Positions 31,404-41,090 of a stretch of 49,224 nt of DNA are shown here, piece by piece. Made by a program: the position numbers and the translations under genes. Positions within the stretch are counted from its first letter, which is position 1. The number at the start of each line of letters is the position of its first letter. The DNA is from SIG440 sp045579055. Its GTDB lineage: Bacteria > Bacillota > Clostridia > Monoglobales > Monoglobaceae. Where the stretch lies: NCBI GenBank assembly GCA_045579055.1, contig JAZNLK010000042.1, positions 1-49,224 on the forward strand. Reading direction: 5' to 3'. The notes under the pieces were generated by a model. It did no database searches and was not told the DNA's origin. It was given only the letters and a program-made list of their open reading frames with translations.

Positions 31404-32549
31404 TTAATTGGCTGGCATATTTTGCATAAGCGACTCTATAATCACCTTCATATCCACCGTTATACCAATCTTATCAAATATACTGCTGTTGATTTTTACC
31501 TTTGCATTTTTATTCAGCAAAACAATATAATCCGTAATGGAAACAGCTCTGTCAAGACGCTTTATGATATGATAGCCGTAGCTTGTCTCCACCAAGCCGC
31601 TGGTTTTACCGATTTCAAGAGCGAATGATGCAGCTGCAAATTCCGGCACCATTGTTCCGTCATCAGCAAATGTATATCCTTCTTCCGTTGCACCGGGATC
31701 GTCATTATATTCTTCAATCAACGCATCAAAATCCTGACCTTCATTTACCTTTGCCAGCACTTCTTCAGCTCGTGCCCTTGCCTCCGTCTTCATTTCATCC
31801 GTAACGGGTGCGCCTGTGTTTTCGGGGTCAAATGAAATAAGAATATGCTTCACAGTCACCAGCTCACGTTCGTCAGCCGCAAGCAGTTGTTCACGCGTGG
31901 CATACTTTTCCGGATTGTTCCTAAAATCCTCATATATTTTCGCTTCAAGAACGCTTATTTCACGAAATGCCTTCAATGCACCAATCCCGGGACAGCCAAC
32001 AGCCGCAAGATTCTTTTCAAACTCCTTGTCGGATGCACTTCCCTGAACTGATTTTACCCATTCCTGAACACCCTGCTTGTCCTCATCAGAAAGTGTAACC
32101 CCTCTTCGTTTTCCCTCAGCAAGCAAGGCATATCGGGGAACAATATCTTCCACCGAAGAAAACTTCACATAATCCTGATATGTTCCGTCAAAGTTCGGGT
32201 CTTTGTCGGTCCATTTGAATTTTTCAACATCAGGAACAGCGCCCATAAGTACAAGTGACTGAGCATATTTTGAAGCAAAGTCATTGGCAACAAACGCAAA
32301 GGCACCCGGGTCAACAGGTTCCCCGTTAACCGTCATCACCGCAGCTGAAGCTTCTCCCGAAAAGCTGTCAACCATTTCCTGTGACGTACCGCCACTGACA
32401 ACCTGTTCCTCAGGTATAATCAAGTCCGTGGTATCAGAGGAAACATCTATCTGTTCTGTCACGGTTCCGTTGCTCTTTTTATCAGTACCGCATCCGAAAA
32501 TACCGACTGTTATGGCAACAACTATAATAAATATCATTGTCTTCTTCAT
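31404..32549 (-). CDS. PpiC-type peptidyl-prolyl isomerase lipoprotein (PrsA/SurA-like)
   Basis: This 381-residue exported protein begins MKKTMIFIIVVAITVGIFGC, a signal peptide with a lipobox-like IFGC whose Cys (residue 20) would be lipidated. An N-terminal chaperone-like helical region (about 65-210) precedes a parvulin domain (about 225-330). The parvulin domain has VTVKHILISFDPEN near 228, ALIEEYNDDPGATEEGYT near 275-292 and GYHIIKRLDR near 326. A C-terminal tail of 50 residues follows. It is likely to help exported proteins fold at the membrane surface. ATG at 32549 has GGAG ten bases upstream; a TTG one codon earlier is an alternative. Confidence 0.9.
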   Translation of the reverse strand: MKKTMIFIIVVAITVGIFGCGTDKKSNGTVTEQIDVSSDTTDLIIPEEQVVSGGTSQEMVDSFSGEASAAVMTVNGEPVDPGAFAFVANDFASKYAQSLVLMGAVPDVEKFKWTDKDPNFDGTYQDYVKFSSVEDIVPRYALLAEGKRRGVTLSDEDKQGVQEWVKSVQGSASDKEFEKNLAAVGCPGIGALKAFREISVLEAKIYEDFRNNPEKYATREQLLAADERELVTVKHILISFDPENTGAPVTDEMKTEARARAEEVLAKVNEGQDFDALIEEYNDDPGATEEGYTFADDGTMVPEFAAASFALEIGKTSGLVETSYGYHIIKRLDRAVSITDYIVLLNKNAKVKINSSIFDKIGITVDMKVIIESLMQNMPAN

Positions 32550-32600
32550 CAATACACCACTCCATTATAAATAAAGTATACACCAAATATGTCATTCCGT

Positions 32601-35600
32601 CTACACTTTTTCAATAAATTCTTTAACCGTACTCAGGTATTCCGAGCTTTTGACATTCCCGAAATTATAAATAATCTTGGGTTTTTTTCCTGTTTTGATA
32701 ACAGCCTTGCCTGTTTTCAATTCGTTGCTGTTGACAAATTCCGACAAATCCGGGGCATTGTCAGGCTCAAACATCAGCACAAGACCGTTTTTGCTTCCTT
32801 TGACATCTGTGAATTTCTTTTTGGAAGCACATTTTCGTATCAAAGAAATTGTCATCAGGTTGTTCACCACATCCGGCACATCTCCATAACGATCCAAAAG
32901 CTCGTCATAAACATCGCTCAGCTCTTCTTCCGACTCGATTGCCGCAATTTTTTTGTATGCAACAAGTCTCTGGCTGTGGGCTTTGATATATTTTTCGGGA
33001 ATAAATGCACTGACAGGGAAATCCACCGAGGTATCGGTTTCTTCTTGTACCTCAATGCCCTTCATTTCACTTACCGTTTCAGCAAGAAGCTTGCAATACA
33101 TCTCATAGCCCACGCTCTCCATATGTCCGCTCTGCTGAGGTCCTATAACATTACCCGTCCCTCTGATTTCAAGGTCACGCATTGCAATTTTGAAGCCTGA
33201 GCCAAACTCGGTGAACTCCTTGATTGCCTTGAGACGTTTCTGAGCATCTTCATTGAGCACCTTGTCCCGACGGTATGTGAGATATGCATATGCAAGTCGA
33301 TTTGACCTGCCCACTCTGCCTCTGAGCTGATAAAGCTGTGCCAATCCCAGTCGGTCCGCATCTTCCATAATAATAGTATTCACATTGGCAATATCTAGTC
33401 CCGTCTCAATTATCGTTGTGCAGACCAGCACATCAATCTCACCTTCGGACATTGCCATCATTATTTTTTCAAGCTCCGCTTCGGACATCTGTCCGTGAGC
33501 CGTGGCAATTCTTGCTTCAGGTATCATTTTCTGAATTTCGTTTGCTGTTTTTTCAATTCCCTGAACACGGTTATGAAGATAATACACCTGTCCTCCACGT
33601 CCTATTTCCTTGGAAATAGCCTCACGGATTATATCAGCATCATACTCCATAACATAAGTTGCCACAGGATATCTGTCGCTGGGCGGTTCGGCAATAACAC
33701 TCATATCACGTATTCCCGTCATAGACATATGCAGGGTTCTCGGTATAGGTGTTGCCGAAAGAGTCAGCACGTCCACTTCTTTTTTCATTTCCTTTATGCG
33801 TTCCTTGTGTCCCACACCAAAACGCTGTTCCTCGTCTATAATAAGCAGACCCAGCTTCTTGAATTCCACTGTTTTCTGCAAAATCTTGTGGGTTCCGATT
33901 ATAATATCAAGTTCACCCGTTTTCAGTTGTTTCAGCACATTCTTCTGCTGTGTAGGGGTGCAGAATCTCGAAAGCTGACCGATATTCACGGGGTAATCCT
34001 TCATTCTCTGACGGAAGTTGTTGTAGTGCTGGCTTGCAAGAATGGTTGTTGGCACCAGATACGCCACCTGATACCCGTCCATAACAGCCTTAAATGCGGC
34101 ACGCATTGCAACCTCGGTCTTTCCGTAACCCACATCACCGCAAAGAAGACGTTCCATGGGTCGTGGCTTTTCCATATCCCGCTTTACTTCCGCAATACAT
34201 CTGAGCTGGTCGTCGGTTTCTTCATATGGAAAAGCAGCCTCAAAATCGTGTTGCCATTCGGTGTCTGCGGAATATTCAATCCCCCGAATTGCCTCTCTTT
34301 GCGCATACAGCTCCACAAGTTCCTTCGCCATATCCTGACAGGATGCCTTGACCTTCTGCTTGGCACGGTTCCAGTCCTGACCGCCCAGATTGTTGAGTTT
34401 GACACTTCCCCCGTCACGTCCGCTATGCTTGTAAATCAGATTCAACTGGTCGGCAGGCACATAAAGGCTGTCGCCGCCCTTGTATATAATTTTCAGATAG
34501 TCTTTTTGTGCACCGTCAACCGTCAGCCTTTCAAGACCCATATACTGACCAATTCCGTGGTTCTGGTGCACAACAAAATCACCGGCGTTGAGGTCGGTAA
34601 AGCTATCAATTTTATTCTCTCTGTCCACCTTAAAGCGTTTTCGTTTTTTCTTGCGGTCACCAAAGATTTCTTTATCACTGATAACAACGGTACGTATCAG
34701 CGGATATTCAAAACCGCGACTTATGCCGCCCTGGGTAACAATAATCTTGCCGGTCTCCGGAAGTTCATCAAAGTCCTTCACCAAAGCACATGCAATTTCC
34801 TCATCACTTAGCTGTCTGTGGAGGTTCTCAGCACGGCGTTCAGACCCCGCCAGAATAACCGTCCGATAACTATTCTTTTTGTAATAGTCAAGGGCATCAT
34901 AGAAGAACTCCATTTTGCCGTTATAATTGTTCAGGCTTTTTGCTGTGAAATTCACAAGCTTCTTTGGTTTGATGTCAGGATTTGAGTGGGACAGTGCTGA
35001 CATTGCAACAAGTCCCATTTCTCCCATCCTCCCAACAGCTTCAAACCAATCACCTTTGTATTGCATACTGCTTTTGGGAATAATTCCCCTTTCCAGCATA
35101 TCCTTTAGGGAATCATTGAACCTTGATTTTTCACCCTTTACTGCTTCCGAAACACCCAAAGGGTCATCAACAAAAGCTATATAATCCTCGGAAAAATATT
35201 CAAGAATTGTAGGGATACCGTCGGAGTATATATATGGAATGTATTTATCTATTGAAGGGAAGACAATTCCTTCTTCAATTCTCTCTGCATCACGTTTCAG
35301 ATGTTCAATAAGTTTCAGGGTTTCCTCAGTCTGATTCTTCTTCCGACAGACTGCAGTAGCCTCTTTTCGCAAAGCCTCTGCGCAGTTTTTTCTGGTTTCC
35401 GCATCAGTCACAAGCTCCACTGCCGGAGTTATACGGGCAATCTCTTCATCCATAGGGTTTCCTGCTGTACGCTGAGTTCCCACATGGAATTCTCGCACAG
35501 AGTCTACCATAGTGTCAAAAAACTCAACTCTGAACGCAAGTTCACTCCAATACGGGAAGTAATCAAAAATACCGCCTCTTATACTGAACTGTCCCGGACC

Positions 35601-36107
35601 CTCAACCATTTCCTCACGTTTGTAACCAAAGTCGGTCATAATTGAACACAATTCCTCCAGTTCAATTTCATCACCAACCTTCAGGCTGAGAGCTTTTTCC
35701 TTATAAACCGACTTGGGAACCGTTGCGCTCAAAAGAGCTTCTGCCGTGGTAACAATACAGTAATTTTCATCACCCTTACACAGCTTGTCAAGAACCTCAA
35801 GCCTTTGTTTTTTTACATCATTTGCCGCCGCTTCTATGTCATAAAACACCAAATCCTTTTCAGGGAAAAACAACACCTTTCCCTCAAAAAAGAAATTCAT
35901 ATCATCAAAAATCGCCTTGGCTTTGGTCTGATTTGCCGCAATCACAAGGGCATTCTTCTTCAGCTTTCTGCAGACACAAAAAACAAGGTGTGCCCTGACA
36001 GAGTCGGAAACACCGATAACACTAACAGGGGACTGTTCTTTTTTCAGACCCCCTGTTATCTCTTCAAAATCAGCTAAGCTTTCCAAAATTTTCAGAAATC
36101 CGTTCAT
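32601..36107 (-). CDS. mfd: Transcription-repair coupling factor
   Basis: This 1168-residue ATP-dependent translocase removes RNA polymerase stalled at DNA lesions and recruits UvrA. The N-terminal UvrB-like domains (about 1-330) include FPEKDLVFYD and EEMVEGPGQFSIRGGIFDYFP (two adjoining segments). The RNA-polymerase-interacting domain lies around 490-560 (GDFVVHQNHGIGQY). The helicase core has Walker A GDVGYGKTE near 655, DEEQRFG near 757, TATP-like SATPIPRT near 783 and DRLGLAQLYQLRGRVGRS near 925. The C-terminal domain is complete. GGTGAAGCT precedes the ATG. It lies 57 bases after pth, a common pairing in Firmicutes. Confidence 0.97.
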   Translation of the reverse strand: MNGFLKILESLADFEEITGGLKKEQSPVSVIGVSDSVRAHLVFCVCRKLKKNALVIAANQTKAKAIFDDMNFFFEGKVLFFPEKDLVFYDIEAAANDVKKQRLEVLDKLCKGDENYCIVTTAEALLSATVPKSVYKEKALSLKVGDEIELEELCSIMTDFGYKREEMVEGPGQFSIRGGIFDYFPYWSELAFRVEFFDTMVDSVREFHVGTQRTAGNPMDEEIARITPAVELVTDAETRKNCAEALRKEATAVCRKKNQTEETLKLIEHLKRDAERIEEGIVFPSIDKYIPYIYSDGIPTILEYFSEDYIAFVDDPLGVSEAVKGEKSRFNDSLKDMLERGIIPKSSMQYKGDWFEAVGRMGEMGLVAMSALSHSNPDIKPKKLVNFTAKSLNNYNGKMEFFYDALDYYKKNSYRTVILAGSERRAENLHRQLSDEEIACALVKDFDELPETGKIIVTQGGISRGFEYPLIRTVVISDKEIFGDRKKKRKRFKVDRENKIDSFTDLNAGDFVVHQNHGIGQYMGLERLTVDGAQKDYLKIIYKGGDSLYVPADQLNLIYKHSGRDGGSVKLNNLGGQDWNRAKQKVKASCQDMAKELVELYAQREAIRGIEYSADTEWQHDFEAAFPYEETDDQLRCIAEVKRDMEKPRPMERLLCGDVGYGKTEVAMRAAFKAVMDGYQVAYLVPTTILASQHYNNFRQRMKDYPVNIGQLSRFCTPTQQKNVLKQLKTGELDIIIGTHKILQKTVEFKKLGLLIIDEEQRFGVGHKERIKEMKKEVDVLTLSATPIPRTLHMSMTGIRDMSVIAEPPSDRYPVATYVMEYDADIIREAISKEIGRGGQVYYLHNRVQGIEKTANEIQKMIPEARIATAHGQMSEAELEKIMMAMSEGEIDVLVCTTIIETGLDIANVNTIIMEDADRLGLAQLYQLRGRVGRSNRLAYAYLTYRRDKVLNEDAQKRLKAIKEFTEFGSGFKIAMRDLEIRGTGNVIGPQQSGHMESVGYEMYCKLLAETVSEMKGIEVQEETDTSVDFPVSAFIPEKYIKAHSQRLVAYKKIAAIESEEELSDVYDELLDRYGDVPDVVNNLMTISLIRKCASKKKFTDVKGSKNGLVLMFEPDNAPDLSEFVNSNELKTGKAVIKTGKKPKIIYNFGNVKSSEYLSTVKEFIEKV

Positions 36108-36127
36108 AGCTTCACCATTTAAAAATT

Positions 36128-36164
36128 TTTTCGGGACGTCGAGGTCGTCCCCACGAACCGTCGA
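36128..36164. repeat. Repeat-like palindromic segment between pth and mfd
   Basis: GGGACG-TCGAGGT-CGTCCC is a hairpin within a GC-rich stretch that differs from the AT-rich flanks and contains GTCCCCAC, as in the glmS leader. Without a T run it is not a clear terminator. It looks like a short dispersed intergenic repeat. Confidence 0.35.
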
Positions 36165-36728
36165 CTAACCGTTATATTTTGACATTGCCTTTTCCGTGCC
36201 TGACTTTATAATTTCGCCCACGGCTTCAGCTGCCTTCACTGCCACAGGAACAAGAACATCAATCTCTTTTTTGCTGAAATGTCCCAGCACATAATCCGCA
36301 AGGTCATAATCAGGGTTATCAGGAGCACCCACACCGATTTTTATTCGTGGAAAAACTTCCGAAGCTGTCTGATATATTATACTCTTTATTCCGTTGTGAC
36401 CGCCTGCACTACCCTTGGGACGGATACGCATTTTTCCCAAAGGCAGAGAAATGTCGTCATATATAATTATTATTTGATTATTCTCAACCTTATACCAGTT
36501 TTTAAAATCACGGATACATTCACCACTGAGGTTCATAAAGGTTTGCGGCTTCACAAGAACAACCTTTTCCCCTTCAATAACCCCTTCGCCGTAAAGACCG
36601 TTGAATTTTGCTTTTTTTATGTCAATTTTATACTTTGCCGCAACCGCATCCAAGGTATCAAAACCCACATTGTGACGGCTGTTAACATATTTCTTGCCCG
36701 GATTTCCCAAGCCTGCTATAATATACAT
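36165..36728 (-). CDS. pth: Peptidyl-tRNA hydrolase
   Basis: This 187-residue enzyme frees tRNA from peptidyl-tRNA that drops off the ribosome. MYIIAGLGNPGKKYVNSRHN holds the conserved start with catalytic His near residue 19. KPQTFMNLSGE near 60, YDDISLPLGKMRIRPKGSAGGHNGIKS near 92-118 and KIGVGAP near 130 are the other family blocks. The start lies nine bases after the potCD stop codon with only a modest GAGAGGG site, so it appears to be transcribed from the pot operon. Confidence 0.96.
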   Translation of the reverse strand: MYIIAGLGNPGKKYVNSRHNVGFDTLDAVAAKYKIDIKKAKFNGLYGEGVIEGEKVVLVKPQTFMNLSGECIRDFKNWYKVENNQIIIIYDDISLPLGKMRIRPKGSAGGHNGIKSIIYQTASEVFPRIKIGVGAPDNPDYDLADYVLGHFSKKEIDVLVPVAVKAAEAVGEIIKSGTEKAMSKYNG

Positions 36729-36737
36729 ATCCCTCTC

Positions 36738-38612
36738 CTATTGCGACATAAATTTCGTCCATAGCTCCGCACAGTACTTTTTCACTTCCGGATCCTGATA
36801 TCTGAAGAATTCGTCCTGAGGATTGCCCTGACGGGGAACATATGCTTCAATATCTGCATAAACCGTTGCACCCATTTCGGTATAAACCGACTCAACAGGC
36901 GAAGAATAACCTACCATTTCGGTATTTATTCTTGCATTTTCAGGATCCAGCATAAAATCAATCCAATCGTGAGCTAATGCTACGTTTTTACAATCGTTCA
37001 TAATAACCATACCGTCAATCCAGATATTGGTTCCGCTTTCGGGAGCAAAAAATCCCATATTCTCGTTTTCAGACATAATATATGCCGCATCCCCGGAATA
37101 TACAATTGCCATCGCCTTGCTACCCATAATCATACTGTCGATAACCTCATCGCCCACATATATGGGATTCACTTGTTTTTTCTGTTCAACCAGCCAATGA
37201 TAAGCCTCGTCAAGCTCACCTTTGTCAGTAGTATTCAGAGAATACCCCAAAGCCTTGAGTGCAATCATAAAGGAGTCACGTTCTGATTTATACATATAAA
37301 TATTATTTCGATATTTGGGATTTCTGAGAATCTCCCAGCCCTCATCAAGGTCAGCTTCATCAACCACGGTTCTGTCATAAAGTATACCCACATTCCCCCA
37401 GAAATACGGAATTGAATAACGATTTTCCGGGTCAAAGGGTTGGTCAAGCAGGGTCGGCATAACCTCGTTCAGGTTGGTAAGCAAGGATTTGTCAATTTCC
37501 TGAAGATATCCTTCCTTGGCGAGACGTTCAATCATATAATCCGAAGGAATTATAACATCGTATCGTTCGCCGCTCATCACCTTTGTATACATAGATTCAT
37601 TTGAATCAAAGGTTTCATAAATCACTCTGCAATCATACTTTTTTTCAAAATCACTAATCAGCGCTTCGTCTATGTATTCACCTGCATTATAAACTTTCAG
37701 AGTTTTCTTGTTTCCGCCGGTATAAACACCGCTAAATTTAATAAGCGAAAATCCCACAAGAAAACACAGAACAATTGCAAAAATACGTTTTGCCGCGGTG
37801 GGTACTTTCCCGCTTATTCTCCGGAACCATGCACGTTTTGCAATAACCGGAGCAATTTTTATAGCGAAAACTACCAGGAAAATTGTCATAACAACAATGG
37901 TAGACAATGCATTTATTGTTGGGTTTATTCGTTTCGTGGCATTGTATACAATCATAGAAATATTCTCAACGCCGTTGCCGCTTACAAAATACGAAATAAC
38001 AAAATCGTCAATGGACATAGTGAACGCAAGAAGCATACCTGCATAAATGCCCGGCTTCAGCATTGGCACAATAACCTTTGTTAATGCCTGGAACGGAGTT
38101 GCACCTAAATCCATTGCGGCATTTGCGATATTCACATCCAATTCACGCACCTTTGGATAAACGCTGGTTATCACATAAGGCGTACAAAAGCAAATATGAG
38201 CCAAAAGCATTGTCAGATAGCCTTTTTCAAGTTTAAATGACGTAAACAGAATCATAAGACCGATTGCCGTCACAATATCCGGGTTCATAATTGGAATATT
38301 GTTGATGCTGAGAACCCATTCCTTCAAAACTTTGCGGCTTTTTGAAAGACCGATTGCCGTGATTGTTCCGAGAATTGTAGCAATAACCGTTGCAATTATA
38401 GCAATTGAAACAGAAACACCCACAGCAGAAAGAATTTCCGAATCATTTATCAAAGATTCATACCAGCGGAATGAAAAACCTGTGAATTTTGCAAATGACT
38501 TTGTGGAATTAAACGAAAAAATCATTGTTATGATAATCGGCACATAGAAAAATGCAAAGCATAATGCCATATATAACCCGGATGAAATGCGTGAAACCGA
38601 AAACTTCTTCAC
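36738..38612 (-). CDS. potCD: Fused spermidine/putrescine ABC transporter permease and substrate-binding protein (PotC-PotD)
   Basis: This 624-residue protein joins two normally separate components. Residues about 1-265 are PotC, with six membrane helices and the EAA loop MDLGATPFQALTKVIVPM near 165. A further helix (about 275-295, IFAIVLCFLVGFSLIKF) then takes the chain outside. Residues about 305-624 are PotD, with KVYNAGEYIDEALISDFEKK, DVIIPSDYMIERLAKEGYL and YSIPYFWGNVGILYD. The binding protein is thus tethered to its permease instead of being a lipoprotein. GTG at 38612 has AAAGGGGG eight bases upstream. It follows potB by 32 bases. Polyamine specificity is inferred from the family. Confidence 0.93.
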   Translation of the reverse strand: MKKFSVSRISSGLYMALCFAFFYVPIIITMIFSFNSTKSFAKFTGFSFRWYESLINDSEILSAVGVSVSIAIIATVIATILGTITAIGLSKSRKVLKEWVLSINNIPIMNPDIVTAIGLMILFTSFKLEKGYLTMLLAHICFCTPYVITSVYPKVRELDVNIANAAMDLGATPFQALTKVIVPMLKPGIYAGMLLAFTMSIDDFVISYFVSGNGVENISMIVYNATKRINPTINALSTIVVMTIFLVVFAIKIAPVIAKRAWFRRISGKVPTAAKRIFAIVLCFLVGFSLIKFSGVYTGGNKKTLKVYNAGEYIDEALISDFEKKYDCRVIYETFDSNESMYTKVMSGERYDVIIPSDYMIERLAKEGYLQEIDKSLLTNLNEVMPTLLDQPFDPENRYSIPYFWGNVGILYDRTVVDEADLDEGWEILRNPKYRNNIYMYKSERDSFMIALKALGYSLNTTDKGELDEAYHWLVEQKKQVNPIYVGDEVIDSMIMGSKAMAIVYSGDAAYIMSENENMGFFAPESGTNIWIDGMVIMNDCKNVALAHDWIDFMLDPENARINTEMVGYSSPVESVYTEMGATVYADIEAYVPRQGNPQDEFFRYQDPEVKKYCAELWTKFMSQ

Positions 38613-38644
38613 CACACAGCCCCCCTTTTATACAAAATATAAGT

Positions 38645-39421
38645 TTAAGAATTTTCCCTCTTGTCAATCCGTTTCATCCAACCGATTGCAAACAGCATAA
38701 TGATGGCAAGAACCAGAGAAACAGCGCTTCCGAAGTTCCAGTCTCCAACCGAGATAAACTGATTTTCAATAAGGTTGCCCACAAGCATATACTGACCGCC
38801 ACCAAGAATCTGCGGAATCATAAATGTTGAAATGGACAGCAGGAATACCATAATAATACCATTGAGAACGCCGGGTATCGACAGCTTGAATGTTATTTTA
38901 AAGAACGTCTGAATGGGGTTAGCACCCAAATCGTATGATGCCTCAACCAACGACTTGTCCATCTTGCTTAGGGAAGTATGTATGGGAATAATCATAAAGG
39001 GCAGGAATTCGCAAACCTGACCAATCATAACCGCAAGGTCGGTATACATCAGACCGAGAGGTTCCAAAATACTCTTCCACGCATAAATTCGGATAATCAT
39101 ATTAATCCACATCGGTATGGTGACCAGCAAAATAAGCAAAGTCTGTGTTCTTTCCTTGCATTTTGAAATCAGGAATGCCATTGTATAGCCAAGAACGAGG
39201 CAAATCCCAACGGTTATGAGACCAAGCTCAAGGGACTTTACAAACACCCCAAGATAAAGCGGATCGGCAAATTTTGCAAAGTTTTTAAGAGTAAACTGTA
39301 TATTTATAAGAGAATTTCCGCTATTTGTTACGGAATACAAAAATATCATAAAAATCGGAACAAGAATAATAACAAAAGACCATATCAAATACGGTTTTAC
39401 CAGATTTTTAAAGTATTTCAT
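38645..39421 (-). CDS. potB: Spermidine/putrescine ABC transporter permease PotB
   Basis: This 258-residue inner-membrane subunit has six helices and the EAA loop YDLGANPIQTFFKITFKL near residue 165, which docks on the ATPase. LVKPYLIWSFVIILVPIFMI is the usual first helix. AAGGAGAAAACC precedes the ATG. It lies between potA and the potC-potD fusion and pairs with the PotC half to form the membrane channel. Confidence 0.94.
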   Translation of the reverse strand: MKYFKNLVKPYLIWSFVIILVPIFMIFLYSVTNSGNSLINIQFTLKNFAKFADPLYLGVFVKSLELGLITVGICLVLGYTMAFLISKCKERTQTLLILLVTIPMWINMIIRIYAWKSILEPLGLMYTDLAVMIGQVCEFLPFMIIPIHTSLSKMDKSLVEASYDLGANPIQTFFKITFKLSIPGVLNGIIMVFLLSISTFMIPQILGGGQYMLVGNLIENQFISVGDWNFGSAVSLVLAIIMLFAIGWMKRIDKRENS

Positions 39422-39461
39422 GGTTTTCTCCTTTCTTTACATATGCAAATTACGGTCAAAA

Positions 39462-40511
39462 TCACACCATCTTCCACATAACGTGAATATCTTCAGGTCC
39501 GAAGGTCAAACCAACGTGCTTACCCACTTCGTGGAAGTCGGTTGTGTGAATAAGATAGCTGCGGTATTTTGTTTCAACCAGAATTTCATAATGAACACCT
39601 TTGAAAACGATACTTGTGACCGTTCCGTTGAGCTTTGCATCAAGCGGACTCACAATATCAATATCCTCCGGGCGAAGAACGACTTCTATTTCCTCATTTT
39701 CTTTGAATCCCTTGTCAACACATTCAAACTCAAAGTCATCAAAGAAAACAAGACAGTCTCGAATCATTCTGCCCTCAATTATGTTTGATTCGCCGATGAA
39801 CTGCGCAACAAAACGGTTTTCAGGCTCGTTGTAGACATCCGTAGGTGAACCAATCTGCTGAATATATCCATCATTCATAACAACCACCGTGTCGGACATA
39901 GAAAGTGCTTCTTCCTGGTCGTGGGTTACATAAATGAATGTAATCCCCACCTCCTGCTGAATCTTCTTCAGTTCGAACTGCATTTCCTTTCGGAGCTTTG
40001 CATCAAGAGCACCCAGCGGCTCATCAAGAAGAAGAACCTTTGGCTTATTTATAAGTGCGCGAGCAATGGCAACACGCTGTTGTTGACCGCCCGAAAGAGA
40101 CGTTACATCACGTTTTTCAAATCCTGATAGTCCAACCAACTTCAACATTTTCTCAACTTCCTGCTGAACAACGGATTTGTCAATCTTTTTGATTGTCAGC
40201 CCGAAAGCAATATTATCAAAAACATTCAGATGTGGAAACAGCGCATACTTCTGAAAGACTGTGTTAATCTCACGTTTGTAAGGCGGAAGCTTTGAAATAT
40301 CCGTTCCGTCAAACAAAAGCTCTCCGTCATCAGCCTCATCAAAGCCTGCAATAATACGCAGAGTTGTAGTCTTTCCGCAACCGGAAGGGCCCAGAAGTGT
40401 CAGAAACTCTTTTTCGTAAATGCTCAGATTTATTCCCTTGAGAATCTGCTGGTCGTCAAATGTTTTGGTTATATTTTTCAGTTCGATCAAAGATTTTGCA
40501 TTTGAATTCAT
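39462..40511 (-). CDS. potA: Spermidine/putrescine ABC transporter ATP-binding protein
   Basis: This 349-residue ATPase has Walker A GPSGCGKTT near residue 40, the Q loop near 85, the signature LSGGQQQRVAIARAL near 138 and Walker B VLLLDEPLGALD near 158. The H loop is in VTHDQEEALSMSD. The C-terminal TOBE domain (about 270-349) contains VVLRPEDIDIV. The ATG at 40511 has GGAG eight bases upstream; an ATG two codons earlier is too close to it. It follows the XRE-cupin regulator by 25 bases. Confidence 0.95.
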   Translation of the reverse strand: MNSNAKSLIELKNITKTFDDQQILKGINLSIYEKEFLTLLGPSGCGKTTTLRIIAGFDEADDGELLFDGTDISKLPPYKREINTVFQKYALFPHLNVFDNIAFGLTIKKIDKSVVQQEVEKMLKLVGLSGFEKRDVTSLSGGQQQRVAIARALINKPKVLLLDEPLGALDAKLRKEMQFELKKIQQEVGITFIYVTHDQEEALSMSDTVVVMNDGYIQQIGSPTDVYNEPENRFVAQFIGESNIIEGRMIRDCLVFFDDFEFECVDKGFKENEEIEVVLRPEDIDIVSPLDAKLNGTVTSIVFKGVHYEILVETKYRSYLIHTTDFHEVGKHVGLTFGPEDIHVMWKMV

Positions 40512-40536
40512 TGTCATCGCTCCATTTCAAAATTAT

Positions 40537-41070
40537 TTAGAAAAATGGGGGAGTTGAAACCCATATCAACTCACAGTTATTTTTGGTATTGTTTTTTATG
40601 TGATAGCTTTCATTGCATCGGACATAAAAGGTATCGCCTTTTTTCAGGTGTTGCTTTTCACCGCCATAAATCAAATCGGCGCTCCCCTTCAGCACATAGC
40701 CAAAATCTTCGCCGTCGTGTGGCATAATTTCCTGAGAGCTTCCACCGGGAAAAATTTCGATTTTGATTGGTTCCATTGCATTTTTCTGTGCATTGGGAAC
40801 AAGGTATTCAATCTTATACTCTTCCTGCTCGTTTTCGTAATAGTCCTTCTGAGAAAAGACAATAACTTCTTCAGATTTCTCAGAGAAAAACTCCTGCAAC
40901 GATGACCCCAAAACCTCAAGAAGGTCTTCAAGTGTCGAAATCGACGGCGAACAGTTATTGTTCTCCAGTTGCGACAAAAAGCCTTTTGAAAGTTCACTTC
41001 GGTTTGCAAGTTCCTCAAGCGTCAGCTGATGCTTGATACGCAAGCGTTTCAGCTTCTTTCCTATATCCAC
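40537..41070 (-). CDS. XRE-family regulator with C-terminal cupin domain (PuuR-like)
   Basis: This 177-residue regulator has an N-terminal helix-turn-helix (about 5-60; LTLEELANRSELSKGFLSQL) and a cupin domain (about 100-177) containing PHDGEDFGYVLKGSADL and KKGDTFYVRCNESYHIKN. This HTH-cupin layout is common next to polyamine transport and degradation genes, where the cupin senses the ligand. The GTG at 41070 (MDIGKKLKRLR) lies eight bases after GAGG; a GTG three codons earlier is part of that SD. It heads the pot operon and has an inverted repeat in its leader, so autoregulation is likely. Confidence 0.92.
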   Translation of the reverse strand: MDIGKKLKRLRIKHQLTLEELANRSELSKGFLSQLENNNCSPSISTLEDLLEVLGSSLQEFFSEKSEEVIVFSQKDYYENEQEEYKIEYLVPNAQKNAMEPIKIEIFPGGSSQEIMPHDGEDFGYVLKGSADLIYGGEKQHLKKGDTFYVRCNESYHIKNNTKNNCELIWVSTPPFF

Positions 41071-41090
41071 GAAATTCACCTCGAATTTTA

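Noticed and set aside
32550..32600. Promoter for the PpiC gene at TATACT or TATAAT in the mfd-ppiC gap
   Set aside because: Both -10-like boxes exist but neither has a convincing -35 box at 16-18 bases; transcription could also continue from mfd.
33495..34811. Long open frame of about 438 codons on the plus strand inside mfd
   Set aside because: It is antisense to a complete, conserved mfd, has no ribosome binding site or recognisable motifs, and its composition is that of a reverse complement of coding sequence.
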